DNA from: an uncultured Eggerthellaceae bacterium
GTDB taxonomy: Bacteria > Actinomycetota > Coriobacteriia > Coriobacteriales > Eggerthellaceae
Length of the DNA stretch: 64,000 bases
Assembly (NCBI GenBank): GCA_934617065.1
Contig: CAKTTY010000005.1
Coordinates: 1 to 64,000 of the forward strand
Direction: 5' to 3'
Below are positions 34,933-45,065 of this stretch, in pieces; position 1 is the first letter of the stretch, and each line of letters begins with the position of its first letter. The notes below the pieces were generated by a model that saw nothing but the letters and a program-made list of their open reading frames with translations, had not been told where the DNA came from and made no database searches. A program made the translations under genes and the position numbers.

Positions 34933-35901
34933 ATGACAAGCGAATATCGGCATATTCCCGTTTTGCTCCCTGAGTGCATGAAGTACTTGAAGCTTTCCGA
35001 AGGAAAGACGTACGTAGACGCAACGCTCGGTGGGGCAGGGCATTCCCTTGAAGCCGCAAAGCTCATTGGCTCAACCGGCCATCTGCTAGGCATCGACCAA
35101 GACGACGTGGCACGTGCTGCCGCATCTGAGCGCTTGGCCGCCTTGCCCGACGATGTCCGTCCAGAGGTCGATGTACTCGCCGGCAACTTCGGGGAATTGG
35201 ATTCTCTTCTTGTGTCTGCCCAGATCCCCTCTATCGATGCGATTCTGTTCGACATCGGGGTTTCTTCGGTGCAGATTGACACGCCTTCTCGTGGCTTTTC
35301 CTTTAAGGAAACTGGCCCTCTTGATATGCGGATGGATCCGAGTAACCAAACTTTAACCGCAGCTGAGATCGTCAACACTTATACCGCAGCAGATCTCGCT
35401 CGGGTCATCCGTCATTACTCAGACGAGAAATGGGCTAGTCGCATCGCCGATTTCATCGTGGCGGCTCGCGAAGAGGCGCCACTTACGAGCAGCGAACAGC
35501 TCGTAGATGTCATCAAGGCCGCGGTGCCCGCTTCGGCGCGCCGTGCAGGTGGTCATCCAGCCAAGAGAACATTTCAGGCTTTGCGAATCGAAGTGAACGG
35601 TGAGCTTGATGTGCTGAAAAGCGGACTCGAGTCGGCCGTGCGCTGGCTTGCTCCCGGTGGGCGCATCGCAGTAATCAGTTATCACTCCCTTGAAGATCGC
35701 ATCGTGAAGGATTTTTTCCGCGAGTATTCAAAGGGCTGCACATGTCCGCCCGATTTGCCTGTATGCGTTTGTGGGAACAAGCCGATACTCAAAGTGGTCA
35801 CGCGCAAACCAGTGCTCCCGTCTGAAGAGGAAATTGAGCGTAATCCGCGTTCGCGTAGCGCAAAGCTTCGCGTTGCCGAACGCCTGGACGAAAACGCATA
35901 A
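34933..35901 (+). CDS. rsmH: 16S rRNA (cytosine-N4)-methyltransferase RsmH
   Basis: The 322-residue SAM-dependent enzyme methylates N4 of C1402 in 16S rRNA (E. coli numbering). It has HIPVLLPECMKYL near the start and the SAM-binding DATLGGAGHSLEA. DIGVSSVQIDTPSRGFSF and YHSLEDRIVKDFF also match the MraW family. The C-terminal part shows a CTCPPDLPVCVCG cysteine segment common in this family. It sits between mraZ and the ftsL-like gene as in most bacteria. Confidence 0.97.
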   Translation: MTSEYRHIPVLLPECMKYLKLSEGKTYVDATLGGAGHSLEAAKLIGSTGHLLGIDQDDVARAAASERLAALPDDVRPEVDVLAGNFGELDSLLVSAQIPSIDAILFDIGVSSVQIDTPSRGFSFKETGPLDMRMDPSNQTLTAAEIVNTYTAADLARVIRHYSDEKWASRIADFIVAAREEAPLTSSEQLVDVIKAAVPASARRAGGHPAKRTFQALRIEVNGELDVLKSGLESAVRWLAPGGRIAVISYHSLEDRIVKDFFREYSKGCTCPPDLPVCVCGNKPILKVVTRKPVLPSEEEIERNPRSRSAKLRVAERLDENA

Positions 35902-35945
35902 ATTGATATGTCGAACAATAGGTCGTAAAGCAAGGAGGTAAGCAG

Positions 35946-36416
35946 ATGTCAAGCGCGCCCGCATACCGCTACGATCATGCCGCTACGCGCCCTGCTCGCC
36001 ACCTTGAAAGCGCCCCTTCTGTTCGCGTCGTGCCTGGCCGCAAGCATACGGTATACCCTACGCTTTCCGATGGTGCCGTGTTGGGCATCAAGGCCATCAT
36101 TGCATGTGTAATCGTGTTTTTGGTTATTGGCTTTGTTCGCGTAGGCCTCTCTTCTGCCGCATACGGCATTGCCTCGCAGTCGAGCGACTTGCGCGCTCAG
36201 ATTTCCGATGCGCGTACTACGGGCGAATCGCTCGCCGTGCAGGAGAGCCTTCTTTCCAATCCTAATAACATTCGCACCGAAGCAGGAGAGCGTCTTTCCA
36301 TGACGGCTGCTACGAATTCTTCCACCATGACGCTTTCCGCCGACCCTGTCGCTATCGATTCCGCGGGCAACCTTTCCTTCTCGGAAAGCGTTTCCCGTCT
36401 TGCCTCTGAGGGATAA
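35946..36416 (+). CDS. ftsL: FtsL-like septum protein
   Basis: The 156-residue bitopic protein has a basic N-terminal cytoplasmic part and one membrane helix (IKAIIACVIVFLVIGFVRVGL). A short coiled-coil-like outer segment follows (QSSDLRAQISDARTTGESLAVQESLL), and then a Ser/Thr-rich tail. Sequence conservation of FtsL is poor, so the call rests on topology and on the fixed position between rsmH and ftsI. FtsL works with FtsB/DivIC and FtsQ in the divisome. AAGGAGG precedes the ATG, and ftsI starts 6 bp after its stop. Confidence 0.8.
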   Translation: MSSAPAYRYDHAATRPARHLESAPSVRVVPGRKHTVYPTLSDGAVLGIKAIIACVIVFLVIGFVRVGLSSAAYGIASQSSDLRAQISDARTTGESLAVQESLLSNPNNIRTEAGERLSMTAATNSSTMTLSADPVAIDSAGNLSFSESVSRLASEG

Positions 36417-36422
36417 GCGCTT

Positions 36423-38192
36423 ATGGACGATAGGTCCTCTTCGCGTCGCTCCCAGCGCCAAGGCACAGCTCCTCGATCTCAGCGCCAGCAGCTTCCCGTG
36501 CGCCCTCAGCGTGGTGGTCGCGGCATGCATATGGATATGGACGTATTGAACGGCCGATTGGCAATCTTCTTGATGCTGTTTTGCGCGTTTGCCCTGATCC
36601 TGGCCATACGTCTCTTCGGCTTGATGGTCATCGATGCTCAGGCGAACCTCAATCGTGATTCTTCGCGCGAGGTTACCGTTGACGTTCAGCCGCGTCGCGG
36701 CACCATCTATGACCGCAACGGCACCATCCTCGCAACTACCGTTGATGCTTACAACGTCTTCTGCCATCCCCATATGGTAAGTTCCGACAAGGTAGACCAG
36801 CTGGCTCAGGCGCTTGCCGATACTTTCGGTGGGGAAGTGCAGGATTACAAGAACAAAATCACTACCGATTCCAACTTTGCTTACCTCTATAAAGGTGCCG
36901 ACGAAGATGGCATGAGAAAAATCAAGGATCTGGGTATCGAGGGCGTCGACTTCGAAAAGACCACTAAGCGTGTGTATCCATGCGGCGCAACGGCAAGCCA
37001 GATCATCGGCATTTTGAATTCCGACGGTAAGGCTATTACCGGCTTGGAGCTGTATTACGACGATATCCTGGGCGGCACAGCTGGCCATAAAACCACTGAG
37101 TACAGCAAGGAAGGCGTGCCTGTTCCTGGTTCGGAAAAGGTAACCGCGGAAGTGGTGAACGGTCAGGACATCGTCCTTTCCATTGATGTCGATATGCAGC
37201 AGAAGCTGGAAGAGTCGCTCGCCCTTCGCGTAGAAGAGGTGCAGGGCAAAGGCGGCTCGGCTATTTTGATGGACTCCGCAACTGGTGAAATCTACGCGTG
37301 CTCTTCTTCGCCGACGTTCGATATTACCGATCTGAGCGAGATTAAAGAGGGCGCCACGAACCTTTCGGGTATTTCTTCGGCATATGAACCCGGTTCGATT
37401 ATGAAGCCGCTAACCATGCTCGCCGCATTGCTCGATGGCAAAGTGACGCTTGACTCAACCTATTACTGTCCTGCGGCTCTCAAGGTAGACGACTACACCA
37501 TTACCGACTCCCACGAGCGTCCTTCGGAGGATATGAGCGTATCCACCATCATCGCCGACTCCTCGAATGTCGGTATCTCGCTGGTGGCGAAAGACCTCAC
37601 CTTTACGCGTCTGTACGAATACATTCAGCAATTCCAGCTGTGCGATAAGACGGGCGTTGACTATCCTGGCGAAGCATCGGGCAGCATTGCGCCTAAAAAT
37701 GAATGGTCTACCGTTCAGGGCTACAACATCAGTTTCGGCCAGGGTCTTACCACCACGCCAATAGAAATGGTGCGTTTCTATGGTGCGCTCGCCAACGATG
37801 GCGTGGCCTGCACGCCCCATTTCCTAACTGACGTCCCCAGCGAATCCGAGCGTCGTAGCTATGAAACGGTCCAGATCACCGACAATGCGGGTGCTATCAG
37901 CGATCTTGAATCGATGATGCAGCAGACGGTAGAGCGCGGAACGGCAACCGATGCCCAGATCAAGGGCTATCGCGTTGTGGGCAAGACCGGTACGGCGGAA
38001 ATAGCCTCTGATACCGGCGGTTATAAGAAGGGCATGTACAATCTTTCGTTCATCGGTTATTTGCCCGATACGTCCACGAATCTTGTGTGCTTCGTGGGGG
38101 CTACGGATGTTCCTGGCGAAAGGAAAACGGTAGGGACGTTTCGGGATATAATGGCGTTTGCGATTGATCGCTATAACATCACTCAGAATTGA
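36423..38192 (+). CDS. ftsI: Septal peptidoglycan transpeptidase FtsI (PBP3, class B PBP)
   Basis: The 589-residue protein has a basic N-terminus, one membrane helix (IFLMLFCAFALILAIRLFGL) and a pedestal domain beginning RRGTIYDRNGTILATT. The transpeptidase domain has SIMK (active Ser), SSN and KTGTAEIA. It cross-links septal peptidoglycan outside the membrane together with FtsW, encoded 5.5 kb downstream. No PASTA domain is present at the C-terminus. Confidence 0.95.
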   Translation: MDDRSSSRRSQRQGTAPRSQRQQLPVRPQRGGRGMHMDMDVLNGRLAIFLMLFCAFALILAIRLFGLMVIDAQANLNRDSSREVTVDVQPRRGTIYDRNGTILATTVDAYNVFCHPHMVSSDKVDQLAQALADTFGGEVQDYKNKITTDSNFAYLYKGADEDGMRKIKDLGIEGVDFEKTTKRVYPCGATASQIIGILNSDGKAITGLELYYDDILGGTAGHKTTEYSKEGVPVPGSEKVTAEVVNGQDIVLSIDVDMQQKLEESLALRVEEVQGKGGSAILMDSATGEIYACSSSPTFDITDLSEIKEGATNLSGISSAYEPGSIMKPLTMLAALLDGKVTLDSTYYCPAALKVDDYTITDSHERPSEDMSVSTIIADSSNVGISLVAKDLTFTRLYEYIQQFQLCDKTGVDYPGEASGSIAPKNEWSTVQGYNISFGQGLTTTPIEMVRFYGALANDGVACTPHFLTDVPSESERRSYETVQITDNAGAISDLESMMQQTVERGTATDAQIKGYRVVGKTGTAEIASDTGGYKKGMYNLSFIGYLPDTSTNLVCFVGATDVPGERKTVGTFRDIMAFAIDRYNITQN

Positions 38193-38199
38193 GGTTCTC

Positions 38200-39687
38200 A
38201 TGACTCAGAAGACATGCGGAGAGCTGTTCGAAGGTATTGATTGCACCATCATCGGCAATGCAGACGAACTGGTTTCCGGCATTGCATACCGAAGCGATTG
38301 CGTAAAGCCAGGTGATGCATTCTGCTGCATCGTGGGCTTGAAGAGCGATGGCCACTCCTACGCTCAGGACGCCATCGATCGTGGCGCACGCGTTTTGATT
38401 GTTGAGCGCAAGATCTATCTGGCAGATGCCACCGATATCACGGAGGTCGTGGTAAAGGATTCCCGCAAGGCCATGGCGCGCATGGCATCCCGATTCTACG
38501 GCGAACCCTCCAAGGAATTTTCCTTGGTAGGCGTTACGGGCACCAACGGCAAAACCACTACCACATATCTGGTTGATCATATTGCCCAGCATTTGGGCAA
38601 CCGTACCGGCCTCATTGGCACGGTAGGCATTGAAATCGGTGGCGAGCATCGCCCTTCGAGCCATACCACTCCCGAATCTCCCGACCTGCAAGAGCTGCTT
38701 GCTCAGATGCGCGATGAAGACTGCGGTGTCGTTTCCATGGAGGTAAGCTCCCATGCGCTCGACCTCGACCGCACCTGGGCAACTTCCTTTGCGGTTACTG
38801 CGTTTACGAATCTTACGCAGGACCACCTTGACTACCATAAGACGTTCGAATCGTACTTCGCAGCGAAGGCTCGCCTGTTCTCGAAGGATTACCCTGCCAA
38901 GCGCGTTATCAACATCGAAAGCGCGTGGGGCAAAGAACTTCTGAAGCGTTGTTCGGCAAACGAAGATGCAATCATAACCACAGGCTTCGATGCTTCCGCC
39001 CAGATTCATCCGGTTGCTGTTGAGTATGGCGCCGCTGAAACTACGGTTACGCTTTCCGTGCGTGGTTCGAATATCACCTTTACGTATCCTTTGGTTGGTC
39101 GTTTTAACGTTGAGAACGTCATGACCGCATTTGGCGTCGCCATGCAGCTGGGCTATTTGCCTTCTGCCATTGCCGAAGCACTTCGCGATGCACCGGCTGT
39201 TCCGGGTCGCTTGCAGCGTGTCCGCACCGAGCATGACGGCGGCGTTTCGGTGTACGTTGACTATGCCCACACCCCTGATGCCCTGGAAAACGCCATCGCC
39301 TCGGTTTCCGCATTGGTCGACGACGATCATAAAACCCTGGTCGTGTTCGGCTGTGGCGGCGACCGTGATTCGAGCAAGCGTCCCATTATGGGCAAAGCAG
39401 CGCTGGCTGCCGATTACGCAGTGGTTACTTCCGACAATCCCCGCACCGAGAATCCGCAAACCATCATCGACGACATTCTTGATGGTATGCGCGAAGGCGA
39501 GGGTCGCTTTGACGTTGAGCCCGATCGCCGCAGCGCTATTGCCCGTGCGATTGCCCATGCGTCTGCCGGCGATGCCATTCTTATTGCAGGCAAGGGCCAC
39601 GAGGATTATCAGATCATCGGCACCGAAAAGCATCATTTTGACGATCGCGAGGTAGCGGCCGAAGAACTTGAGAAGGTGTTTGGTTAA
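38200..39687 (+). CDS. murE: UDP-MurNAc-tripeptide synthetase MurE, meso-DAP type
   Basis: The 495-residue ATP-dependent ligase adds the third residue to the peptidoglycan stem. The ATP loop GVTGTNGKTTTTYL is present, as are HTPDALENAI and the specificity motif DNPR (TSDNPRTENPQ), which marks meso-diaminopimelate rather than lysine enzymes. I chose ATG 38200, 7 bp after the ftsI stop; the frame runs earlier into ftsI. The meso-DAP call fits the actinobacterial setting. Confidence 0.96.
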   Translation: MTQKTCGELFEGIDCTIIGNADELVSGIAYRSDCVKPGDAFCCIVGLKSDGHSYAQDAIDRGARVLIVERKIYLADATDITEVVVKDSRKAMARMASRFYGEPSKEFSLVGVTGTNGKTTTTYLVDHIAQHLGNRTGLIGTVGIEIGGEHRPSSHTTPESPDLQELLAQMRDEDCGVVSMEVSSHALDLDRTWATSFAVTAFTNLTQDHLDYHKTFESYFAAKARLFSKDYPAKRVINIESAWGKELLKRCSANEDAIITTGFDASAQIHPVAVEYGAAETTVTLSVRGSNITFTYPLVGRFNVENVMTAFGVAMQLGYLPSAIAEALRDAPAVPGRLQRVRTEHDGGVSVYVDYAHTPDALENAIASVSALVDDDHKTLVVFGCGGDRDSSKRPIMGKAALAADYAVVTSDNPRTENPQTIIDDILDGMREGEGRFDVEPDRRSAIARAIAHASAGDAILIAGKGHEDYQIIGTEKHHFDDREVAAEELEKVFG

Positions 39688-39691
39688 CTCT

Positions 39692-41137
39692 ATGCGTCTT
39701 CCTATTGGCAAAATCGCCGAATACACCTCGGCTGATTACCTGATTGAGCCTCAAAACTTTGAAAAAGAGGCATGCGGCGTAACGTGGGATTCCCGAGAGG
39801 TGAAGCCCGGCTTTGTGTATGTTGCCTTGCCAGGCGAGCGCGTTGATGGCCACGATTTCGTAGAGGGGGCCCTTCGTTCGGGCGCCGTTGCCGCATTGGT
39901 GATGCACGAGCTGCCCGATGCTGTGCTCGAAACTGCGAAAGCAGAAGGAGCCGCCATCCTGCGTGTCGACGAAACGGCTCAGGCATTTACCGCTCTGGCT
40001 CGTGGTTGGCGCGGCCATTTGCAGGGCAAGGTCATCGCACTTACAGGATCGATGGGAAAAACTACGACGAAAAACCTCGTGCGCGATGTTCTTTCCACCA
40101 CTTTCAAGACGGTGGCAACCAAGGCAAACCAGAACAACGAGCTGGGTGTTCCCCGCACGCTGTTGGAGGCCAACGCTGATACCGAGTTCGTTGTTGTCGA
40201 AATGGGTATGCGCGGTTTGGGTCAGCTTGAAGAGCTGTGCGCGTTCGTGAAGCCGGACATTTCGCTTATCACCAATGTGGGCGAATGCCACATGGAGTTA
40301 TTGGGTTCGAAGGAGAACATCGCGCGAGCCAAGGCCGAAGTGCTCGATGCTTTGGGTGACGGTTCGGGCATTGCCGTGCTGAATGCCGCCGACGGATACT
40401 GCGCCAAGCAGCGTGAGTGGGCGAAGCTCGACAAGCGGAACATCAAGACGCTCCTTTATGATGGCTCGGGCGTTTGCTCCAGCGGGCTTCCCGAGGCCGA
40501 GCTTGCCGCTTATGCGACCGACATCCAACTCAACGAAGAGGGCTGTCCTTCGTTTGCCCTCCATCTTCCCGACGGGGTTCATCACTGCGCGTTAGCGTTG
40601 CGCGGCGCCCATAACGCCCACAATGCTTGTGCGGCAGCTGCCCTTGGTTGGGCATGCGGTGTTTCTGCTGATGCGATTGTTGCCGGTCTTGGCTCATCGC
40701 AGGCGGAATCGGGCCGCCAGGAAGTGGTTCGCGCCCAAAGCGGTATCACCGTCATCAACGATGCTTACAACGCCAATCCTGATTCAATGTGCGCTTCGCT
40801 TGCTTTGCTCTGCTCAATGAAAGTTGAGGGCCGTAGGTTTGCGGTGCTGGGCGACATGGGTGAGCTGGGTGATTTCACGCAAGAGGGGCATGAAAAAGCT
40901 GGCTCGTTCGTTGCATCGTCGTCGCTTGATTGTCTTTTGTGCGTTGGCGAGTTGTCTCGCTTCATTGCGCAGGCGGCAATCCGAGATGGTTATCCTGAGC
41001 AACAGGTGCACCAGATGCCCAGCCGCGAAGCGGCGCTTGCCTATTTGAAAGAACATATGACTTCGGGGGATGCGGTCCTGGTAAAGGCATCGCACTCCAT
41101 GGAGCTTGACCGCATTGCTAAGGGGTTGTTGAACTAG
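39692..41137 (+). CDS. murF: UDP-MurNAc-tripeptide:D-Ala-D-Ala ligase MurF
   Basis: The 481-residue ligase adds D-Ala-D-Ala to the stem tripeptide. It has ALTGSMGKTTTKNLV (ATP loop), ANQNNELGVPRTLLEA, and INDAYNANPDSMCASL, a MurF-specific block. The start MRLPIGKIAEYT at 39692 lies just past the murE stop; the frame itself extends upstream to a TTG inside murE. The ribosome binding site is weak, suggesting translational coupling to murE. Confidence 0.95.
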   Translation: MRLPIGKIAEYTSADYLIEPQNFEKEACGVTWDSREVKPGFVYVALPGERVDGHDFVEGALRSGAVAALVMHELPDAVLETAKAEGAAILRVDETAQAFTALARGWRGHLQGKVIALTGSMGKTTTKNLVRDVLSTTFKTVATKANQNNELGVPRTLLEANADTEFVVVEMGMRGLGQLEELCAFVKPDISLITNVGECHMELLGSKENIARAKAEVLDALGDGSGIAVLNAADGYCAKQREWAKLDKRNIKTLLYDGSGVCSSGLPEAELAAYATDIQLNEEGCPSFALHLPDGVHHCALALRGAHNAHNACAAAALGWACGVSADAIVAGLGSSQAESGRQEVVRAQSGITVINDAYNANPDSMCASLALLCSMKVEGRRFAVLGDMGELGDFTQEGHEKAGSFVASSSLDCLLCVGELSRFIAQAAIRDGYPEQQVHQMPSREAALAYLKEHMTSGDAVLVKASHSMELDRIAKGLLN

Positions 41138-41138
41138 C

Positions 41139-42188
41139 ATGCTTTCTTTTACGCAATATCCGACGTTCGTAGTATTTCTGGCTGTTTTCCTTGGCGCGAT
41201 TGTCACCATGGCGTTCATGCCGGTCTTCATTAAGTTCCTGCGCTCGCACCTTATTGGCCAGCAGGTTCGAGCCGATGGTCCGGAGAGCCATTTGGTGAAG
41301 CAGGGTACGCCCACCATGGGCGGCATCATTATGCTCATCGCCGCTACGGTTGTGGTTGCCGTTCTTGCCGAGCCGGTTCCCGAAACGTGGCTCATCATGG
41401 CTGCCGTGTTGGCAACGGGCGCGTTGGGCTTATTTGACGATGCATCGAAGGTTGCCCACGAACGCTCCCTCGGCCTTACGCCAAAAGCAAAGCTCATCGG
41501 TCAGTTCTTTATCTCGACTGCCTTTGTGCTTGCTGCGGTTAACTGGTTGGGGGTTCCTCCCACGGTTGACATTCCGTTTGTCTGCACGCTTGATCTTGGT
41601 GTACTTACTACCACTTTGCCCATACAGGTGCCTGCTGGTGGCGAGTTCGCTATTCCTTGGATCTACCTGATCTTTGCCGATATCCTGCTTATGGGTATGA
41701 GCAACGCAACCAACCTCACCGATGGCCTTGATGGCTTGCTTGGCGGCACCATTATGGTCGTGATGGTGGTAATGGCTGCTATCACGTTCCGTGCCGGCGT
41801 GCTTGATGCCGCTATCATATCTGCAGCAATTGCCGGCTGCTGCATCGGCTTTTTGTGGTTCAACTCGTATCCTGCCGACATATTCATGGGCGATACGGGA
41901 TCTCTTGCTCTTGGTACGGCGCTTGGCTGCTTGGCAATCGTCTCCAAGACGGAAGTGCTTTCACTTATTATCGGCGGCTTGTTCGTTGTGGAAGCCCTTT
42001 CGGTAATCATTCAGGTGCTCTATTTCAAGAAAACGCGCAAACGTCTGTTCCTTATGGCGCCGCTCCATCACCATTTTGAGAAGAAGGGCTGGAGCGAAGT
42101 TAAGGTCGTTATTCGTTTCTGGATTATCTCTGCAGCATTGGCCGGTATTGGATTCTGCCTGTACTTTGCGCAGTCGTTGATGGGATAA
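41139..42188 (+). CDS. mraY: Phospho-MurNAc-pentapeptide transferase MraY
   Basis: This 349-residue membrane enzyme makes lipid I from UDP-MurNAc-pentapeptide and undecaprenyl phosphate. It has about ten hydrophobic helices, the catalytic GLFDDASKVAHERSLGLTPK, NATNLTDGLDGL, and FMGDTGSLALG, and the His cluster MAPLHHHFEKKGW. The ATG lies 2 bp after the murF stop, so translation is coupled. Confidence 0.97.
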   Translation: MLSFTQYPTFVVFLAVFLGAIVTMAFMPVFIKFLRSHLIGQQVRADGPESHLVKQGTPTMGGIIMLIAATVVVAVLAEPVPETWLIMAAVLATGALGLFDDASKVAHERSLGLTPKAKLIGQFFISTAFVLAAVNWLGVPPTVDIPFVCTLDLGVLTTTLPIQVPAGGEFAIPWIYLIFADILLMGMSNATNLTDGLDGLLGGTIMVVMVVMAAITFRAGVLDAAIISAAIAGCCIGFLWFNSYPADIFMGDTGSLALGTALGCLAIVSKTEVLSLIIGGLFVVEALSVIIQVLYFKKTRKRLFLMAPLHHHFEKKGWSEVKVVIRFWIISAALAGIGFCLYFAQSLMG

Positions 42189-42191
42189 AAC

Positions 42192-43661
42192 ATGTCTGTT
42201 TCTTTTGATACCTCCAAAAAACATGCGCTCAATTCTTTGGGCGCTGTCCTAGTTTTGGGCCTGGGCAAGTCGGGTGCCGCCACAGCGCAGTATTGTGCAG
42301 CCCTGCTTGGTTCGCGCGTTTCGAAATTGGTTATCGCGGCAGGCGAAGCCACGGAAAAGAGCCGTGCTGCTGCCGCCGAGTTCGAGGCGAAGGGCGTCAC
42401 GGTGCTCTTCGATACGTATAGCTTTGAAGACTCGTTCGATATATGCATCGCCAGTCCGGGCATTTCCGAGAATTCCGATTTCTATCATGCGGCTCAGGAG
42501 GTTTCGGCAGAGGTTATCAGCGAAGTGGAATTTGCGTGGCGTGAAAGCGCCGCCGATTCCGTATGGGTTGCCATAACAGGCACTAACGGTAAGACCACAA
42601 CTACGGCGATGGCTGCTCATATCCTTACCGCATGCGGAAAGAAGGCCCAGGCGGTAGGCAACATCGGTGACACATGCATCGATGCAGTGGCATCGGGCGA
42701 AGTCGAATGCTACGTTGCCGAGGTTTCCTCGTACCAACTTGCGTCCACAAAGCTCTTCAAGCCCGAGGTCGCCGTGTTGCTGAACATCACGCCCGATCAT
42801 TTGAAATGGCATGGAAGCTTCGAGGCATATGCTCAGGCAAAGCAGAAGATATATGCCAACTGCGATGAGAACTGCACGGTGGTGCTTGATGCCACGAATG
42901 ATGTTGTGCGCTCCTATGTGCGCGAGTTGAAGAAACAGCCTGTCGAACAGCGTAAGTTCGCCTACATTCCGCTGGGTACCTGTCATGGTCTTAACGAGAG
43001 CATGCGTGAAGATGCCTGTGGCTCCGATGCTGCGGCATTCCTTGACAATGGCGTACTCACGGTAGATTTCAAGGGTGTCAAGCATGCCCTTTGTGCTGCT
43101 TCTGAACTTCAGATCAAGGGCGAGCACAATGCATCCAATGCGCTTGCGGCGGCTTCTTGCGCCATCGCGCTGGGCTGCGACGATGCGAAAATCGAGGAGG
43201 GTCTGAAATCCTTTGCTCCCTTGGAGCACCGCATTGAGCCCTGTGGAACCATCGCAGGTGTTCATTGCTACAACGACTCTAAAGCAACTAACGTTGATGC
43301 GACGTTGAAGGCGCTTGCCGCATTTGGCGAAGAGCGTCCCATTGTCTTGCTGGGTGGATGCGATAAGGGCACCGACCTTGCCGATTTGGTGGCTGGCGCC
43401 GAGGCTCATTGCAAGGCAGTAGTGTGTTTTGGCGCGGCGGGCGCTCGCTTCCTTAAGGCATTTGAAAACGCTCAGCTGCCGGTCTACGCTGCAACCAATC
43501 TCGAAGGGGCGCTCGACGAAGCGCTTGAACATGCCCAAGCGGGCGACATCGTAACCCTTTCTCCTGCCTGCTCGTCGTTCGACGAGTTCTCGTGCTTCGA
43601 GGAACGCGGTGAGGTATTTAAGCAGCTGGTAGCTGATCGCACCGCAAAGCGAGGTGCATGA
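42192..43661 (+). CDS. murD: UDP-MurNAc-L-Ala:D-Glu ligase MurD
   Basis: The 489-residue ligase adds D-Glu to UDP-MurNAc-L-Ala in the cytosol. It has VLGLGKSGAATAQYC (N-terminal nucleotide-binding fold), AITGTNGKTTTTAM (ATP loop), NITPDHLKWHGS, EHRIEPCGTIAG and YNDSKATNVDATLKAL, all MurD blocks. It starts 4 bp after mraY and its end abuts ftsW. Confidence 0.96.
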   Translation: MSVSFDTSKKHALNSLGAVLVLGLGKSGAATAQYCAALLGSRVSKLVIAAGEATEKSRAAAAEFEAKGVTVLFDTYSFEDSFDICIASPGISENSDFYHAAQEVSAEVISEVEFAWRESAADSVWVAITGTNGKTTTTAMAAHILTACGKKAQAVGNIGDTCIDAVASGEVECYVAEVSSYQLASTKLFKPEVAVLLNITPDHLKWHGSFEAYAQAKQKIYANCDENCTVVLDATNDVVRSYVRELKKQPVEQRKFAYIPLGTCHGLNESMREDACGSDAAAFLDNGVLTVDFKGVKHALCAASELQIKGEHNASNALAAASCAIALGCDDAKIEEGLKSFAPLEHRIEPCGTIAGVHCYNDSKATNVDATLKALAAFGEERPIVLLGGCDKGTDLADLVAGAEAHCKAVVCFGAAGARFLKAFENAQLPVYAATNLEGALDEALEHAQAGDIVTLSPACSSFDEFSCFEERGEVFKQLVADRTAKRGA

Positions 43662-43668
43662 TCGGTCT

Positions 43669-45060
43669 ATGGCTCGGGAGCGAAATACAGAACAGAAACG
43701 CAGAAAAACGCCCCCGCGATCCCTTTTCCAGAGCGCACCAGCGCAGGTGATGGCCCCTCGACTTATGGTCATCTTGTCTACGCTGGCGCTCTTGGCAATA
43801 GGCTTGGTCATGGTGTACTCATCGTCTTCTATTACCTCGTATGTGGAAGAAGGGGATGCGCTCGGCGAAACCCTGAAGCAGTGCGCCTTCGCCTTGCTGG
43901 GAATAGTGGGCGCTGTTGTTATCGCCCTTTTCGCTAAGCAAGACGCGATGCAGGGAATGCCTGGTGTAATTTTTTGGGCCATTTGTTGCGCGCTCATTCT
44001 TATAACCGCCCTTCTTGGTACGGTGGGCTTGGGAGCGAAGCGTTGGCTTATCATCGGTCCAATCAGTATCCAGATTTCTGAGTTTGCGAAAATCGCTTTT
44101 GTGATGATGGCGGCTCGCATTGCGGCTCAGTATCGTGAAGGCGAGATCGATTCTGGGACTGCTGCCAAACTGGCAATCGGCATGGTCCTTTTACCTCTCG
44201 GCTTCGTGTTTATTGCGCAAAGCGACATGGGAACAACCATGATCTGCTGTATCGGCTTGTTTTCGGTCGTTGTTCTTTCGGGCCTTTCCGGCAGGGCTAC
44301 TGCAGTGTTAGTGGGTCTTGGTATTGTTTTCGGACTTATCGCTGTGCTTTCGAAGAGCTATCGTGCCGACCGTCTGGGAAGCTTCGCTGATCCGTGGGCC
44401 GATGCGCAGGGAACGGGCTACCAGTTGGTCCATTCGTTTAAAGCTCTTGCGTCGGGTGGTTTGCTAGGTGCGGGCATCGGTAACTCTTACGAGAAGTTGC
44501 AGTATCTGCCTGAAGCGGAGACCGACTTCATTTTTGCGATCATCGGTGAAGAGTTGGGCTTGGTCGGCGCGCTTCTGGTTATCATTGCCTTTTTGGTATT
44601 TATGCGTGGCGGCTTCCTCATTGCCAGCCAGGCAAGCACGCCATTCGGCTCTTTGTTGGCAGCGGGCCTTACCGTGATGATCGTGTTCCAGGCTTTTTTG
44701 AACATATCGTGCGTGGTGGGCTTATTCCCTACGACAGGTAAACCCCTGCCCTTCATTTCGTCAGGCGGCTCTTCGTTGCTTTCATCGCTTGCTCTTGTTG
44801 GTGTGCTTCTTTCGATATCCTTTGATTCAAATAACGAAGGAGAGTATCGTCAACGTCGCGATAACTTACAGGTAGTATCTCGCGTTTCGCCAGCCGATCG
44901 ATCTGGTCGAGGCGGACGAAACTCGGAGGGGAGGGACGTACGAGCGCGTCGCTCGTCGTCTTTGGAACGTGACGGATATCCGTCTTTGCATATTGTCAGG
45001 GGAGGCAAGGCTCCGGTATATGCAACAGAGGTTCGCGCAACGCGAACGCAAAGGAGGTAG
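43669..45060 (+). CDS. ftsW: Septal peptidoglycan glycosyltransferase FtsW
   Basis: The 463-residue SEDS-family membrane protein polymerises septal glycan from lipid II with FtsI. It has ten or so helices, the SEDS blocks RWLIIGPISIQISEFAKIA, YRADRLGSFADPWAD, GYQLVHSFKALASGG and GKPLPFISSGGSSLL, and a basic, Arg-rich cytoplasmic C-terminal tail of about 75 residues. An in-frame GTG at 43654 overlaps murD. I prefer the ATG at 43669, 12 bp after GAGGTG. Confidence 0.94.
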   Translation: MARERNTEQKRRKTPPRSLFQSAPAQVMAPRLMVILSTLALLAIGLVMVYSSSSITSYVEEGDALGETLKQCAFALLGIVGAVVIALFAKQDAMQGMPGVIFWAICCALILITALLGTVGLGAKRWLIIGPISIQISEFAKIAFVMMAARIAAQYREGEIDSGTAAKLAIGMVLLPLGFVFIAQSDMGTTMICCIGLFSVVVLSGLSGRATAVLVGLGIVFGLIAVLSKSYRADRLGSFADPWADAQGTGYQLVHSFKALASGGLLGAGIGNSYEKLQYLPEAETDFIFAIIGEELGLVGALLVIIAFLVFMRGGFLIASQASTPFGSLLAAGLTVMIVFQAFLNISCVVGLFPTTGKPLPFISSGGSSLLSSLALVGVLLSISFDSNNEGEYRQRRDNLQVVSRVSPADRSGRGGRNSEGRDVRARRSSSLERDGYPSLHIVRGGKAPVYATEVRATRTQRR

Positions 45061-45065
45061 CACTC

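Noticed and set aside
38179-39726. 515-codon minus-strand frame opposite murE
   Set aside because: Mirror of murE codon usage, with no motifs.
42249-44120. 623-codon minus-strand frame opposite murD and ftsW
   Set aside because: Long only because of codon bias in the real genes; it crosses two conserved genes and has no recognisable domain.
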